This document shows positions 24,605 to 32,505 of a DNA stretch of 34,158 nt, in pieces. Position 1 is the stretch's first letter, and every line of letters begins with the position of its first letter. The notes below the pieces were generated by a model. It saw nothing but the letters and a program-made list of their open reading frames with translations, was not told the origin of the DNA and did not search any database. The DNA is from JAHEJA01 sp965657215 (GTDB taxonomy: Bacteria > Pseudomonadota > Alphaproteobacteria > Rhodobacterales > Rhodobacteraceae). The stretch covers positions 1 to 34,158 of the forward strand of contig CBFHNR010000027.1 in NCBI GenBank assembly GCA_965657215.1. The letters are read 5' to 3'. The position numbers were made by a program, and so were the translations under genes.

Positions 24605-27039
24605 GATGCGTCCACGCGTGGTTTCAAGCTTTCGGGATCATAGGCAGGTTCACCCAATACGCGCGCCGCACGGGGTTTGCCATGGATCACCACCTCAAGC
24701 GCGGTATCGGGCTTGGCGGCTTCGGGTTTGATGTAAGCAAAAGCTAGGATTTTGCCGACAGTTGGGCCGTAGGCGACCGATGCAGTGGAACCGACAACCT
24801 GACCGTTTAACATAACCGCCTCGCCGCCATGGCCATCAGCCTTGCCATCCGGTTCGATTTCCAGATAGGCGCAAACCCAAGGCAGATCAGTGTTCATTGT
24901 CTTGTCTCGGCCAAGGTAGTCCTTGTCGGAACGTGCAAATCGCAGAACGTCTGCCTCGGCTAAAGTCACCTCGTTGGTCAATTCGCCAGCGCCTTTGAAA
25001 CCCTTCTCCATACGCATAGCATTCATAGCAAAACTGCCGTAGTCAGCGATGCCATGTGCTGCGCCTGCATTCCAAAGCGCGGTGTAGACATCAAGGCAAG
25101 CCGCATTTGGCATATGGAATTCCCAACCAAGCTCACCCGCATAGGACATCCGGAAGGCCCAAATGCTGTATCCAGCGACTGTAATCTCCTGCGCGGACAG
25201 CCAGCGGAAACCTGCGTTGCTTAGATCAGCATCCGTACATTCCTGCAATACGTCTCGCGCCCTTGGCCCATTTAGGGACAGTGCGGACCAGTCAGACGAC
25301 AACGCTTTGATCGTTGCGTCCTCATTCGAAAGGTTCTGCTCCAAATGATCAAGCAGACGTTGTTCGAAAAACGCAGCACAGACGAGGTAGAATTTGTCCT
25401 CGGACATGCGCACAATCGTCGTTTCCAACTCAATCCGGCCCGCGCGGTTCAGCATATGGGTTAGCGTGATTGAGCCGACCTTCTGCGGCATACGGTTCGC
25501 GGTTAAGCGATCAAGCAGCGCATAAGCATCTGGTCCTTCGACGACGACCTTAGTAAACGCGGTGACGTCCATTATACCGACGTTTTCGCGCACCGCTTTG
25601 ACTTCTGCAGCCACGACATCGTCCACAGGCGTACGGTTGAACGAATAGTGATCCTCTTGTATCACGCCGCCGCGGGCAAACCAGCGGGGGCGTTCAAAAC
25701 CGTAGACTTCCTCGTGAACGGCACCCTTTGACTTAAGCAACTCATGAAGTGGAGATGGCTTGATCGGCCGCCCAGCCAACCTGTTGAAATGCGGAAACGG
25801 GATTTCGTGACGTAAGCAATAATCTTCCTCTGCTTTTACGACTTGCCACTCTTTGGTGGCGTAACTTCCGAAGCGACGCGGATCATAGTCGCGCATTGAA
25901 ATATCGGCGGCTCCATGCACCATCCATCGGGCCAATTCCCGCGTCAAACCGGGGCCCCAGCCGATGCCTATTTGTGTGCCACAACAGCACCAATAGTTCG
26001 TCACACCTGGTGCTGGTCCGATCAACGGGTTGCCGTCTGGTGGGTGGCTGATAGCGCCATGGACCTCGCGTTGAATGCCAAGCTCTGCAAAAATCGGCAT
26101 GCGATTCAGACTCTCTTCAAGGTAAGGCATGACCCGATCATAGTCTGCGTCAAACAGCCAGTTTTCATACTCCCATGGGCAGTGATCGTGCCAAACAGAG
26201 TTCGGGTTCTCTTTTTCGTAGATCCCGATCAACCCACGTTTTTGCTCCATCCGGATGTAGCCCGAGACTTTCTTGTCATCTCGGATTACAGGGAGTTCGG
26301 TATCCAACGCTTCAAATTCTGGCACCGGCTCAGTAACAAAGTAATGGTGGGTCATCGAGGTCATTGGCAACTGCAATCCTGACCATTCGCCCATCTGCCG
26401 CGCATATGTACCACCTGCGTTTACGACATGTTCACAAGTGATTGTTCCTTTGTCCGTCTCAACCTGCCACTCACCCGACGCTAACTGCGTGATGTTTGTT
26501 GCACGGCACTGGCGGATGATTTTCACACCCTTTTGGCGGGCACCCGCAGCCATCGCCATGGTCACGTTAGTCGGATCAACGTGACCGTCGTCTGGCGTGT
26601 GAAGCGCACCTATAACACCATCTAGATTGTAGAACGGATGCAGCTCAGCAACCTTATCCGGCCCAACCAGTTCAATATTAAACCCCAGCGAACGCCCAAC
26701 AGACAGCGTATGACGTAGCCAGTCCATCTCGTCCTCAGTGTAGGCCAAGCGGAACGATCCGCAGCCATGCCATGTCACGGGCTGTCCAGTCTCGTGTTCC
26801 AATCCACCAGAATACAGCCCGATGTTATAATCGACACATTTGCCCAACCCGAAACTAGAGGTAGAGTGTGTGATCTGTCCAGCAGCGTGCCATGTGCTTC
26901 CGGACGTAAGCTCTGCTTTCTCAAGCAGTACTGTGTCAGCACCCCATCCTTCGTGACCGAGGTGATATGCAAGGCCTACGCCCATGACTCCACCGCCAAC
27001 AATGACAACACGTGCATGTCTTGGAAATTCATTCGTCAA
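24601..27039 (-). CDS. Dimethylglycine/sarcosine dehydrogenase-like FAD- and folate-dependent oxidoreductase
   Basis: This 812-residue, two-part enzyme has an N-terminal DAO-type FAD domain (about 1-400) with the dinucleotide motif VVIVGGGVMG (11-20) and TSGSTWHAAG (45-54). His51 matches the histidine that covalently binds FAD in dimethylglycine and sarcosine dehydrogenases. The C-terminal half (from about residue 430) is a GcvT-type folate domain with its barrel. Known relatives oxidise an N-methyl group and pass the one-carbon unit to tetrahydrofolate. TTG at 27037-27039 is taken as start, with AAGGAAG six bases upstream and no ATG nearby. It is the first gene of the leftward operon, so N-demethylation is likely central to the pathway. 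Confidence 0.88.
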   Translation of the reverse strand: MTNEFPRHARVVIVGGGVMGVGLAYHLGHEGWGADTVLLEKAELTSGSTWHAAGQITHSTSSFGLGKCVDYNIGLYSGGLEHETGQPVTWHGCGSFRLAYTEDEMDWLRHTLSVGRSLGFNIELVGPDKVAELHPFYNLDGVIGALHTPDDGHVDPTNVTMAMAAGARQKGVKIIRQCRATNITQLASGEWQVETDKGTITCEHVVNAGGTYARQMGEWSGLQLPMTSMTHHYFVTEPVPEFEALDTELPVIRDDKKVSGYIRMEQKRGLIGIYEKENPNSVWHDHCPWEYENWLFDADYDRVMPYLEESLNRMPIFAELGIQREVHGAISHPPDGNPLIGPAPGVTNYWCCCGTQIGIGWGPGLTRELARWMVHGAADISMRDYDPRRFGSYATKEWQVVKAEEDYCLRHEIPFPHFNRLAGRPIKPSPLHELLKSKGAVHEEVYGFERPRWFARGGVIQEDHYSFNRTPVDDVVAAEVKAVRENVGIMDVTAFTKVVVEGPDAYALLDRLTANRMPQKVGSITLTHMLNRAGRIELETTIVRMSEDKFYLVCAAFFEQRLLDHLEQNLSNEDATIKALSSDWSALSLNGPRARDVLQECTDADLSNAGFRWLSAQEITVAGYSIWAFRMSYAGELGWEFHMPNAACLDVYTALWNAGAAHGIADYGSFAMNAMRMEKGFKGAGELTNEVTLAEADVLRFARSDKDYLGRDKTMNTDLPWVCAYLEIEPDGKADGHGGEAVMLNGQVVGSTASVAYGPTVGKILAFAYIKPEAAKPDTALEVVIHGKPRAARVLGEPAYDPESLKPRVDAS

Positions 27040-27074
27040 TGGAATCTTCCTTTGTGAATCGTTTTTCTCTCGAC

Positions 27075-27104
27075 AGACTAATCAAACAAATGTACCATCG
27101 TCAA
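27075..27104 (-). promoter_or_regulatory. Candidate promoter of the leftward catabolic operon
   Basis: On the minus strand TTGACG (27099-27104, five of six) is followed by 18 bases and TAGTCT (27075-27080, weak). It lies in the 67-base gap between the divergent DMGDH-like and RpiR genes, and its -35 box falls inside the spacer of the inverted repeat at 27091-27118. Confidence 0.4.
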
Positions 27105-27118
27105 TAATGAATGGGACA
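27091..27118. promoter_or_regulatory. Inverted repeat, candidate RpiR operator
   Basis: Half-sites TGTACCAT (27091-27098) and ATGGGACA (27111-27118) are inverted with seven of eight matches and a 12-base spacer, so centres lie two helical turns apart. The repeat covers the putative -35 box of the leftward operon and the RpiR start codon, a position suited to autoregulation and control of both directions. Confidence 0.45.
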
Positions 27119-27994
27119 AATATATCATACACGATTCTAGAGCGTCTAGCAGACGAGCTCACTGAGCTGACACCAGAGGCGCGCAAGGCTGCAACATACG
27201 TGTTGGAGAACCCGCGCGATGTGGGAGTTTCGACAGTGCGCGAAATCGCTGAAGCGGCTAACGTCAAGCCAAACACTGTCGTGCGCATGGCGCGCCAGTT
27301 TGGTTTTGAGGGCTATGAAGATTTCCGCGCCCCATTTCGTGACGCGATCAGGCGCGGTGCAGCAGATTTCCCTGACCGCGCACGCTGGTTGCAAGACATC
27401 CGCAAAACGGGCGACCTTGGTGGGCTTTATGCTGATATGGTAAGCGATGTGTTGAGTAACATCGAAGAATCCTTCGCGGATATTTCAACACAAAATCTAA
27501 AAGAGGCAGCAGAAGCAATTTGGGCTGCTCGTAATGTTTTCACACTGGGCGTTGGGGTAAACAATTCTGTCGCCCGCAATTTCACCTATCTTGCGTCAAC
27601 TGGTATGACTGAATTCCATGCCATACCACGTCCCGGTTCAACACCGGTAGATGATTTGGCATGGGCAGACAATCGTGACGTCCTAATTGCGATCACCTGC
27701 AAGCCCTATCGCTCGGAAGTTATCGAGGCGGTGCGCATCGCTCATGAGCAAGGCATGACCATCGTTGCGATATCTGACAGCCCCGCCAGCCCCATCATTC
27801 AACTGGCAAATCATGGGTTTGTCGTTTCGGTTGACACGCCTCAATTCTTCCCATCCTCAGTCAGTATCATTGCGTTGTTGGAAACTTTGCTGTCCTTTGT
27901 CATTGCAGTCGCTAGCGACGAAATTCCCGAACGCGTTGCCACCTTTCACAAACGCAGACACGAACTTGGCCTATATCATTCGGAGGACAAATGA
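27107..27994 (+). CDS. RpiR/MurR-family transcriptional regulator
   Basis: This 295-residue regulator has an N-terminal RpiR-type helix-turn-helix (about residues 40-66, VSTVREIAEAANVKPNTVVR) and a C-terminal SIS domain (about 125-260) with VFTLGVGVNNSVARNF and VLIAITCKPYRSEVIEAV. SIS domains in this family usually bind phosphosugars, but related regulators in other catabolic clusters sense non-sugar ligands. The ATG at 27107 is chosen because the conserved region starts soon after it and longer starts would run into the divergent gene. It lacks a clear ribosome binding site. It is the first gene of the rightward unit and overlaps the Rieske gene by four bases. Confidence 0.9.
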   Translation: MNGTNISYTILERLADELTELTPEARKAATYVLENPRDVGVSTVREIAEAANVKPNTVVRMARQFGFEGYEDFRAPFRDAIRRGAADFPDRARWLQDIRKTGDLGGLYADMVSDVLSNIEESFADISTQNLKEAAEAIWAARNVFTLGVGVNNSVARNFTYLASTGMTEFHAIPRPGSTPVDDLAWADNRDVLIAITCKPYRSEVIEAVRIAHEQGMTIVAISDSPASPIIQLANHGFVVSVDTPQFFPSSVSIIALLETLLSFVIAVASDEIPERVATFHKRRHELGLYHSEDK

Positions 27995-29091
27995 GCGATC
28001 CAATCCGATCCCTTGCTGCACGTTACTACACCGACCCCAATGTATTTAAGATCGAGAGCGCGGGGCTACTGGCTCAGACTTGGCAATTCGGCTGCCACGC
28101 ATCTGAGCTGTCCAAAATAGGCGACTATGCCACTTTTGAGATTGCAGGCGAGAGCTTGTTTGCGATCCGAGGTCGCGATGAAAAAATCCGCGTGTTTTAC
28201 AACGTCTGCCAACATCGCGCGCATCAATTAGTGCAGGGAACAGGCACGACACGCGTTGTTGTTTGCCCTTATCACGCTTGGACATATGAACTGACTGGAG
28301 AATTGCGCGCAGGACCCAATATCAAGGCAGTCGAGGGGTTCGACAAGTCCAGCGTATGCCTAACCGAAGTCCGCGCAGAAGAGTTCCTTGGCTTTGTTTT
28401 TGTGAATCTCGACCCGAAAGCCGCCCCGATGGATGCATGGTTTCCAAACGCCCGCGCAGAGTTGGAAGAATGGGTTCCGAATTGGGCCGATCTCAAGCCT
28501 CTGGAATGGGTCGAGATACCCGAAAAATGTAATTGGAAGGTATCGGTCGAGAATTATTCAGAATGCTATCACTGTTCTTTGTGTCATCCGACGTTTGCCA
28601 ACGGTGTTGTCAAGCCAGAGACCTATGACATCCAGCCCCAAGGTAAGTGTCTGCGCCATACCACCGAATGCCAAAGCCTTGAGGATATGACCTACGACGT
28701 TCATTCTGGGTTCGCGCATCAATATGAATATTCCAGCTGGTTTTTATGGCCGATGTTTTCGTTTCAAGTCTATCCGGGTAATGTGCTGAACACCTATCAT
28801 TGGCGCGCAATTGATGCAGATCATGTTGTCGTCTGGCGCGGGTGGTATTCAGTAAATGGCATAGACGATCCCAAAGTGCGTCAGCTAGCGATACAAGATC
28901 GTGAGACAACGGTGGAAGAAGACATTCATCTCGTCGAAAGCGTTCAACGCGGACTGCAATCGCGCGGCTACCGCCCGGGGCCGTTGGTGGTTGATCCCAA
29001 AGGCGGTGTGAATTCCGAACATCCTGTGATGCACTTACAGCGCTGGATGCGCGAGGCGATTGATGGCGGGGAAAAAGGCTGGGATTCTTGA
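27991..29091 (+). CDS. Rieske non-heme iron oxygenase, betaine N-demethylase-like
   Basis: This is the 366-residue alpha subunit of a Rieske oxygenase. The [2Fe-2S] ligands are C73 and H75 (CQH) and C92 and H95 (CPYH). The mononuclear iron site lies in ENYSECYHCSLCHPTF, with His194 and His199, and Glu191 as likely bridging acid. That segment resembles glycine betaine (GbcA) and stachydrine demethylases more than classic aromatic dioxygenases. With the DMGDH-like enzyme across the divergent promoter, this points to removal of a methyl group from a quaternary ammonium compound. No reductase or ferredoxin gene is present, so electrons must come from a partner encoded elsewhere. The gene overlaps the RpiR stop (ATGA) and the truncated aldehyde dehydrogenase start. 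Confidence 0.87.
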   Translation: MSDPIRSLAARYYTDPNVFKIESAGLLAQTWQFGCHASELSKIGDYATFEIAGESLFAIRGRDEKIRVFYNVCQHRAHQLVQGTGTTRVVVCPYHAWTYELTGELRAGPNIKAVEGFDKSSVCLTEVRAEEFLGFVFVNLDPKAAPMDAWFPNARAELEEWVPNWADLKPLEWVEIPEKCNWKVSVENYSECYHCSLCHPTFANGVVKPETYDIQPQGKCLRHTTECQSLEDMTYDVHSGFAHQYEYSSWFLWPMFSFQVYPGNVLNTYHWRAIDADHVVVWRGWYSVNGIDDPKVRQLAIQDRETTVEEDIHLVESVQRGLQSRGYRPGPLVVDPKGGVNSEHPVMHLQRWMREAIDGGEKGWDS

Positions 29092-29246
29092 AGACATACT
29101 GGCAAAACTACATCGACGGAACATGGGTCGATGGCGGCGCAGGGTGGATCGATGTGTTCAACCCTGGATCGGGAGAGAAAATGGCCGAACAGGATCCTGC
29201 CGAAGTAGCTGTTGTTGACCGCGAGGTTTTGGCCGAACATTATTAG
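29088..29246 (+). pseudogene. Aldehyde dehydrogenase, truncated to 52 residues
   Basis: A TTG that overlaps the Rieske stop opens a frame whose product reads like the N-terminus of an aldehyde dehydrogenase: NYIDGTWVDGGAG, then FNPGSGEKMAEQDPAEV. The family usually has about 480 residues, but this frame ends at TAG at 29244-29246 after 52 codons. Just beyond it lies the right flanking repeat. The catalytic cysteine, the glutamate and the whole NAD domain are missing, so it cannot work. It looks like the remains of the next gene of the rightward operon, cut when the island's right boundary formed. Confidence 0.82.
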
Positions 29247-29258
29247 CCGGCAGCTTTC

Positions 29259-29411
29259 GCCACAGTCAATAGTTTCGCGATCAAACGCGTCAAATTATAA
29301 ATCTACCGCAACCAAGACCGTATTCTATACGCGATCATCGCTGCCTTCGGCCTCGCCGTCGTGTTCAACATCTATATAGAAAACCGACGTCCCCGACGAC
29401 GCAGGTTTTAA
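29259..29411 (+). pseudogene. Degenerate copy of the 3' end of the small membrane-protein gene
   Basis: In one frame this reads ATVNSFAIKRVKL, stop, IYRNQDRILYAIIAAF, and ends NIYIENRRPRRRRF before a stop. It matches the C-terminal third of the protein encoded at 19621-19995, with two codons missing near its start and an in-frame TAA in place of a conserved Trp. It has no start codon and is not expected to be translated. Confidence 0.8.
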
Positions 29412-29431
29412 TCACGGCTCACAGACGCGCC
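29271..29431 (+). repeat. Right direct repeat flanking the catabolic island
   Basis: This is the partner of 19855-20015: equal length, same orientation, about 85% identity, last 32 bases identical. The two copies enclose 9.26 kb carrying both catabolic transcription units. Confidence 0.85.
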
Positions 29432-29511
29432 TTTTTGGAGTTCCAGAGTCTCAGCATGCGACATGTCCCCTAACCAATATCGCGACCGACGACAGCTTCG
29501 CTACCTCAGCG

Positions 29512-30009
29512 TCATAATCGAAGCGTGTAGAAATAATCGTCTCTCGAGACCCCATTTATCCTAACGTTATCCTTGTGGGTTGCAATTCGTTCAAAGCCAA
29601 ACCGCTCATAGAATGCTATGGCTCTCAGATTCTCGGTATCGACAAATAGCTCAAGTTGTTCCAGTTTGCTTGCTCTAGCTTCATCTATCACCCCCGACAT
29701 CATTCGCTTTGCTGCGCCGCTTCCATGGTACTTTCGGGAAACAAAGAAGGGTCCAATCTCGCCTCGATGCTTAATTTGTTTGAGCTGTTGAGGACGAAAT
29801 CCACAGAATCCAATCAACTTCCCATAGCAAAAGACGCCACGGACGTTGCCGCTCATCAAAATTTCACTGCAACGATCCATATCAGCTTCGGCCATTTCTT
29901 CCAAAGTGAGCAGAAACCCAAGCGGAAAATCACGTGCCCCTTCAAGCCGCAAGTCTCGCCAATCGGAGGAATGGTCCGGTGTAACAGTCCCATATATGAA
30001 TTTATCCAT
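29512..30009 (-). CDS. GNAT-family N-acetyltransferase
   Basis: This 165-residue protein has the GNAT fold. The acetyl-CoA pyrophosphate loop is recognisable as RKYHGSGAAKRMM, and the late motif NLRAIAFYERFGFERIATHK is typical of small-molecule or protein N-acetyltransferases. AAGGAG precedes the ATG at a good distance. The acceptor cannot be predicted. It stands alone between the right repeat of the catabolic island and the mct-like gene, all on the minus strand except the repeat remnant, with 130 bases separating it from the mct-like stop. It shows no clear link to either neighbour. Confidence 0.85.
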   Translation of the reverse strand: MDKFIYGTVTPDHSSDWRDLRLEGARDFPLGFLLTLEEMAEADMDRCSEILMSGNVRGVFCYGKLIGFCGFRPQQLKQIKHRGEIGPFFVSRKYHGSGAAKRMMSGVIDEARASKLEQLELFVDTENLRAIAFYERFGFERIATHKDNVRINGVSRDDYFYTLRL

Positions 30010-30139
30010 CGATGGCTCCTTGGCACAAGGTTGCGAATACCAAGGTATAGTTTCACATGGTCTTGTATCTTGGACAATGTCAAAGTTCAGATTTAGATGG
30101 TTCGAGGAGCTGTCCTAAATAGCCGACCTCTTTAAAACA

Positions 30140-31378
30140 CTACGCTGCGAATTTATCGCGGTTGAAGTCTGGTGAGGCAACGATCCCTTCGTCAAACAGG
30201 CGACCCATTTCGCCCGTCGTCATCCCCAATGTTTGGTGCAGAATTTCCTCTGTATGTTGACCGACGGCTGGTGCGATGCGTGGCTCTAGGGTTGGTGAGG
30301 CCTCAAAGCTAACAGGGTGGGATGGCACCATGTATCGCCCAATCCCCGGCTGCTCTAGTTCAGAGAACATTAGATTGTTGGCGAATTGATCAACGTCGTC
30401 GCGCAACGCGTCTTTTACGCTTCGAAATATGGACCACGTCAGGGACATTTCATTGAACTTTGCTTCAAATTCCGAAATGCGATGGGAGGCGAACCATGGC
30501 GCAAGTATCGCTGTTATGTGCGCGCGATGGGTCCAGCGGTTGCCTTCGTCCGTGAGCGGTACACCCAAGGACGTTTCTAGATCGGCGATGGCCGTCTGAC
30601 TATCCGTCGCTTTGATCAACCCACGCCACTGGCGGTCGGTCAAGCCGATGACCATCACACGTCCCCCACAGGCACAGACAAAATCCTGACCATACGCGCC
30701 GAATAAGGAGTTACCGGCCTTTTTGCGCGGCTCTTCGTTTAGGGTCGCCTCGGCGATCATCCCAAGATGGCCAATCGTTGCGGCGGCAATATCCTTGAGC
30801 GCGAATTCAACGCCCTGTCCGACCCCATGGCGCAATCGGTGGCGTTCTGCCGCCAATAGCGATGACACAACCATATTGCCCGCCATGCAATCCCATGCAG
30901 GCAGGGCATTTGCAACGGGGCCATCATGTCCCTCTGGACCTGTAATCTCAGGAATACCCAAGGCTGGATTGACCGTATAATCAACCGCAGGCCCTCCGTG
31001 GCGATCCCCGGTGAGCGTGACGGACACCAAATCAGGTCGGTACTTGGACAGGGTTTCATGATCCATCCAACCGCGCACACGCAAATTCGTGATAAATAGA
31101 CCCGCATCCTCGCCAGGGGCGGTGATGATCTGAGTGATCAATTCGCGGCCCTCGGGGGTTTTCATATTCACCGCGATGGACTTTTTACCTTTGTTCAGGC
31201 CCGCCCAAAAGAGGCTTTGCCCAGAGGGAGCAACGGGAAGTCGATTATAATCCAACCCACCGCCCAGTCGGTCGAACCGAATGACTTCGGCCCCCATCTG
31301 AGCCAGCTGCATACCAGCGAGGGGAACCGCAACAAACGCCGATCCTTCGACCACACGCATACCTGTGAGAATGCTCAT
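30140..31378 (-). CDS. mct: CaiB/BaiF family III CoA-transferase, 2-methylfumaryl-CoA isomerase (Mct)-like
   Basis: This is a 412-residue family III CoA-transferase. Its N-terminus (LTGMRVVEGSAFVAVPLAGM, then GGGLDY) closely resembles, as I recall it, the Chloroflexus mesaconyl-CoA C1-C4 CoA transferase Mct, which moves CoA within mesaconate. Asp163 in PAWDCMAGNM is the candidate catalytic aspartate that forms the acyl anhydride. The ATG at 31378 is chosen because it gives an ATGA overlap with the upstream hydratase gene and matches the family start. The longer frame from 31438 is not family-like. With the hydratase it would convert mesaconyl-CoA to mesaconyl-C4-CoA and then citramalyl-CoA. 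Other family III activities cannot be excluded. Confidence 0.75.
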   Translation of the reverse strand: MSILTGMRVVEGSAFVAVPLAGMQLAQMGAEVIRFDRLGGGLDYNRLPVAPSGQSLFWAGLNKGKKSIAVNMKTPEGRELITQIITAPGEDAGLFITNLRVRGWMDHETLSKYRPDLVSVTLTGDRHGGPAVDYTVNPALGIPEITGPEGHDGPVANALPAWDCMAGNMVVSSLLAAERHRLRHGVGQGVEFALKDIAAATIGHLGMIAEATLNEEPRKKAGNSLFGAYGQDFVCACGGRVMVIGLTDRQWRGLIKATDSQTAIADLETSLGVPLTDEGNRWTHRAHITAILAPWFASHRISEFEAKFNEMSLTWSIFRSVKDALRDDVDQFANNLMFSELEQPGIGRYMVPSHPVSFEASPTLEPRIAPAVGQHTEEILHQTLGMTTGEMGRLFDEGIVASPDFNRDKFAA

Positions 31379-32220
31379 ACTGTGCCCTCCCACATTACAT
31401 TTGCTTGCATGCCTTGATGCCCAAGTTGACCCGAGCATATTTCAAGCCCCCCGTCTTGTTCAACGCCCGCGATTTCAAGGCCATGGTCGCTAAACATCGG
31501 ATGCACACCGCGGAAATCAAAATCGCTTGGATGGCGATCTTTGTGTTTGATCGCGGCTTGCATCAACAGGATTGCTTGAAGCGGACCGTGCACAACGAGA
31601 CCGGGATAATGTTCAACGTTTTTCGCATAGTCTTTGTCATAATGAATGCGATGCGCATTGAACGTCAGCGCGGAAAACCTGAACAAGAGGGCTTCTGATG
31701 TTTGATGATAACTGGATACATCAAGAGCCTCTGGCATAGGGATCTTTTTGGGCGCTTTGTATTCCTTGGGAATATCGAGGTAGACAATGTCTTGGCGTTC
31801 CTCAATGGCAAGCCCCTTGTCCCCGTAAATCGCATGATCAAGCGTGACAAAGACCATAGAGCCGCTTTGACCTTCTTTTTCTTTGATGCTGCGCAGGCTG
31901 GAGCGACGTCTCAGGTTTTCACCGATTTGGAGCGGCGCATGAAAACGAACAGAGCCCCCGGCCCACATGCGGCGACGATAGGGTAATGGCGGAAGGAAAT
32001 CGCCCAATCTTGGATGACCATCTTTGCTAAGTTGGTCCATCGGCGTCGAAGGCGCGAATGTACACCAGTGCCACAATGGGCTGAGTTGTCCCGATTGGCG
32101 GGCCTGCTCTGGGCGATCATCTCCGAGAGTTGCAATAATCTGCTGCGCCTTTTGTTCGCAAATGCGCCCGTCTTCCATGACTGTATTTCCAGTCCATGCA
32201 TCAAAGTTAACTTTATCCAT
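31375..32220 (-). CDS. Hot-dog acyl-CoA hydratase, mesaconyl-C4-CoA hydratase (Meh)-like
   Basis: The 281-residue product belongs to the FAS1/HTD2-like dehydratase group with two hot-dog halves. Seen in it are RMWAGGSVRFHAPLQIGENL in the first half and FSALTFNAHRIHYDKDYAKN followed by YPGLVVHGPLQAILLM in the second, the latter with the hydratase His pattern NxHRIHYD. This group includes mesaconyl-C4-CoA hydratase of the 3-hydroxypropionate bicycle. The ATG at 32220 is chosen because GGAGG lies eight bases upstream; a GTG at 32235 overlaps that site. It is the first gene of a two-gene operon and overlaps the mct-like gene by four bases, which supports a joint pathway step. Confidence 0.75.
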   Translation of the reverse strand: MDKVNFDAWTGNTVMEDGRICEQKAQQIIATLGDDRPEQARQSGQLSPLWHWCTFAPSTPMDQLSKDGHPRLGDFLPPLPYRRRMWAGGSVRFHAPLQIGENLRRRSSLRSIKEKEGQSGSMVFVTLDHAIYGDKGLAIEERQDIVYLDIPKEYKAPKKIPMPEALDVSSYHQTSEALLFRFSALTFNAHRIHYDKDYAKNVEHYPGLVVHGPLQAILLMQAAIKHKDRHPSDFDFRGVHPMFSDHGLEIAGVEQDGGLEICSGQLGHQGMQANVMWEGTV

Positions 32221-32266
32221 TTGGTCGTCCTCCACCTATAGAAGGCGGGTTCAAATTGAAAAAATC

Positions 32267-32296
32267 AATATATTTTAATGACTTAAGTGGATGCAA
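32267..32296 (-). promoter_or_regulatory. Weak candidate promoter of the meh-mct pair
   Basis: On the minus strand TTGCAT (32291-32296) is followed by 18 bases and TATATT (32267-32272). Just upstream is an inverted repeat, ATACC-GAATT-GGTAT (32301-32315), a possible regulator site. The remaining bases to 32597 hold a hairpin at 32462-32479, the repeat at 32506-32524, and no convincing gene. Confidence 0.35.
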
Positions 32297-32505
32297 TGGC
32301 ATACCGAATTGGTATCCCTATGTATGCTATCACAGTTTTCTTAAGCAAATTCTTAATCTTACCAAGGTGCGTTTTGCGCGTGCAGAACAGCGCGCTGCAT
32401 ATGCAGCATGCGACATTATGGAGCGCTTGTTTATCTGGTTCTAGCGCCCAAACACGCAATAGGGCGCCCGAAAGCGCCCAGTTGACCCTAATGTAAAGAG
32501 TAAAA

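Noticed and set aside
32462..32479. GGGCGC/GCGCCC hairpin as a terminator
   Set aside because: The stem is good but neither strand has a following U-run.
32256..32496. Short plus-strand frames of 62 and 69 codons between the meh-like gene and the lipoprotein gene
   Set aside because: They overlap each other, lack ribosome binding sites, and have no family resemblance.
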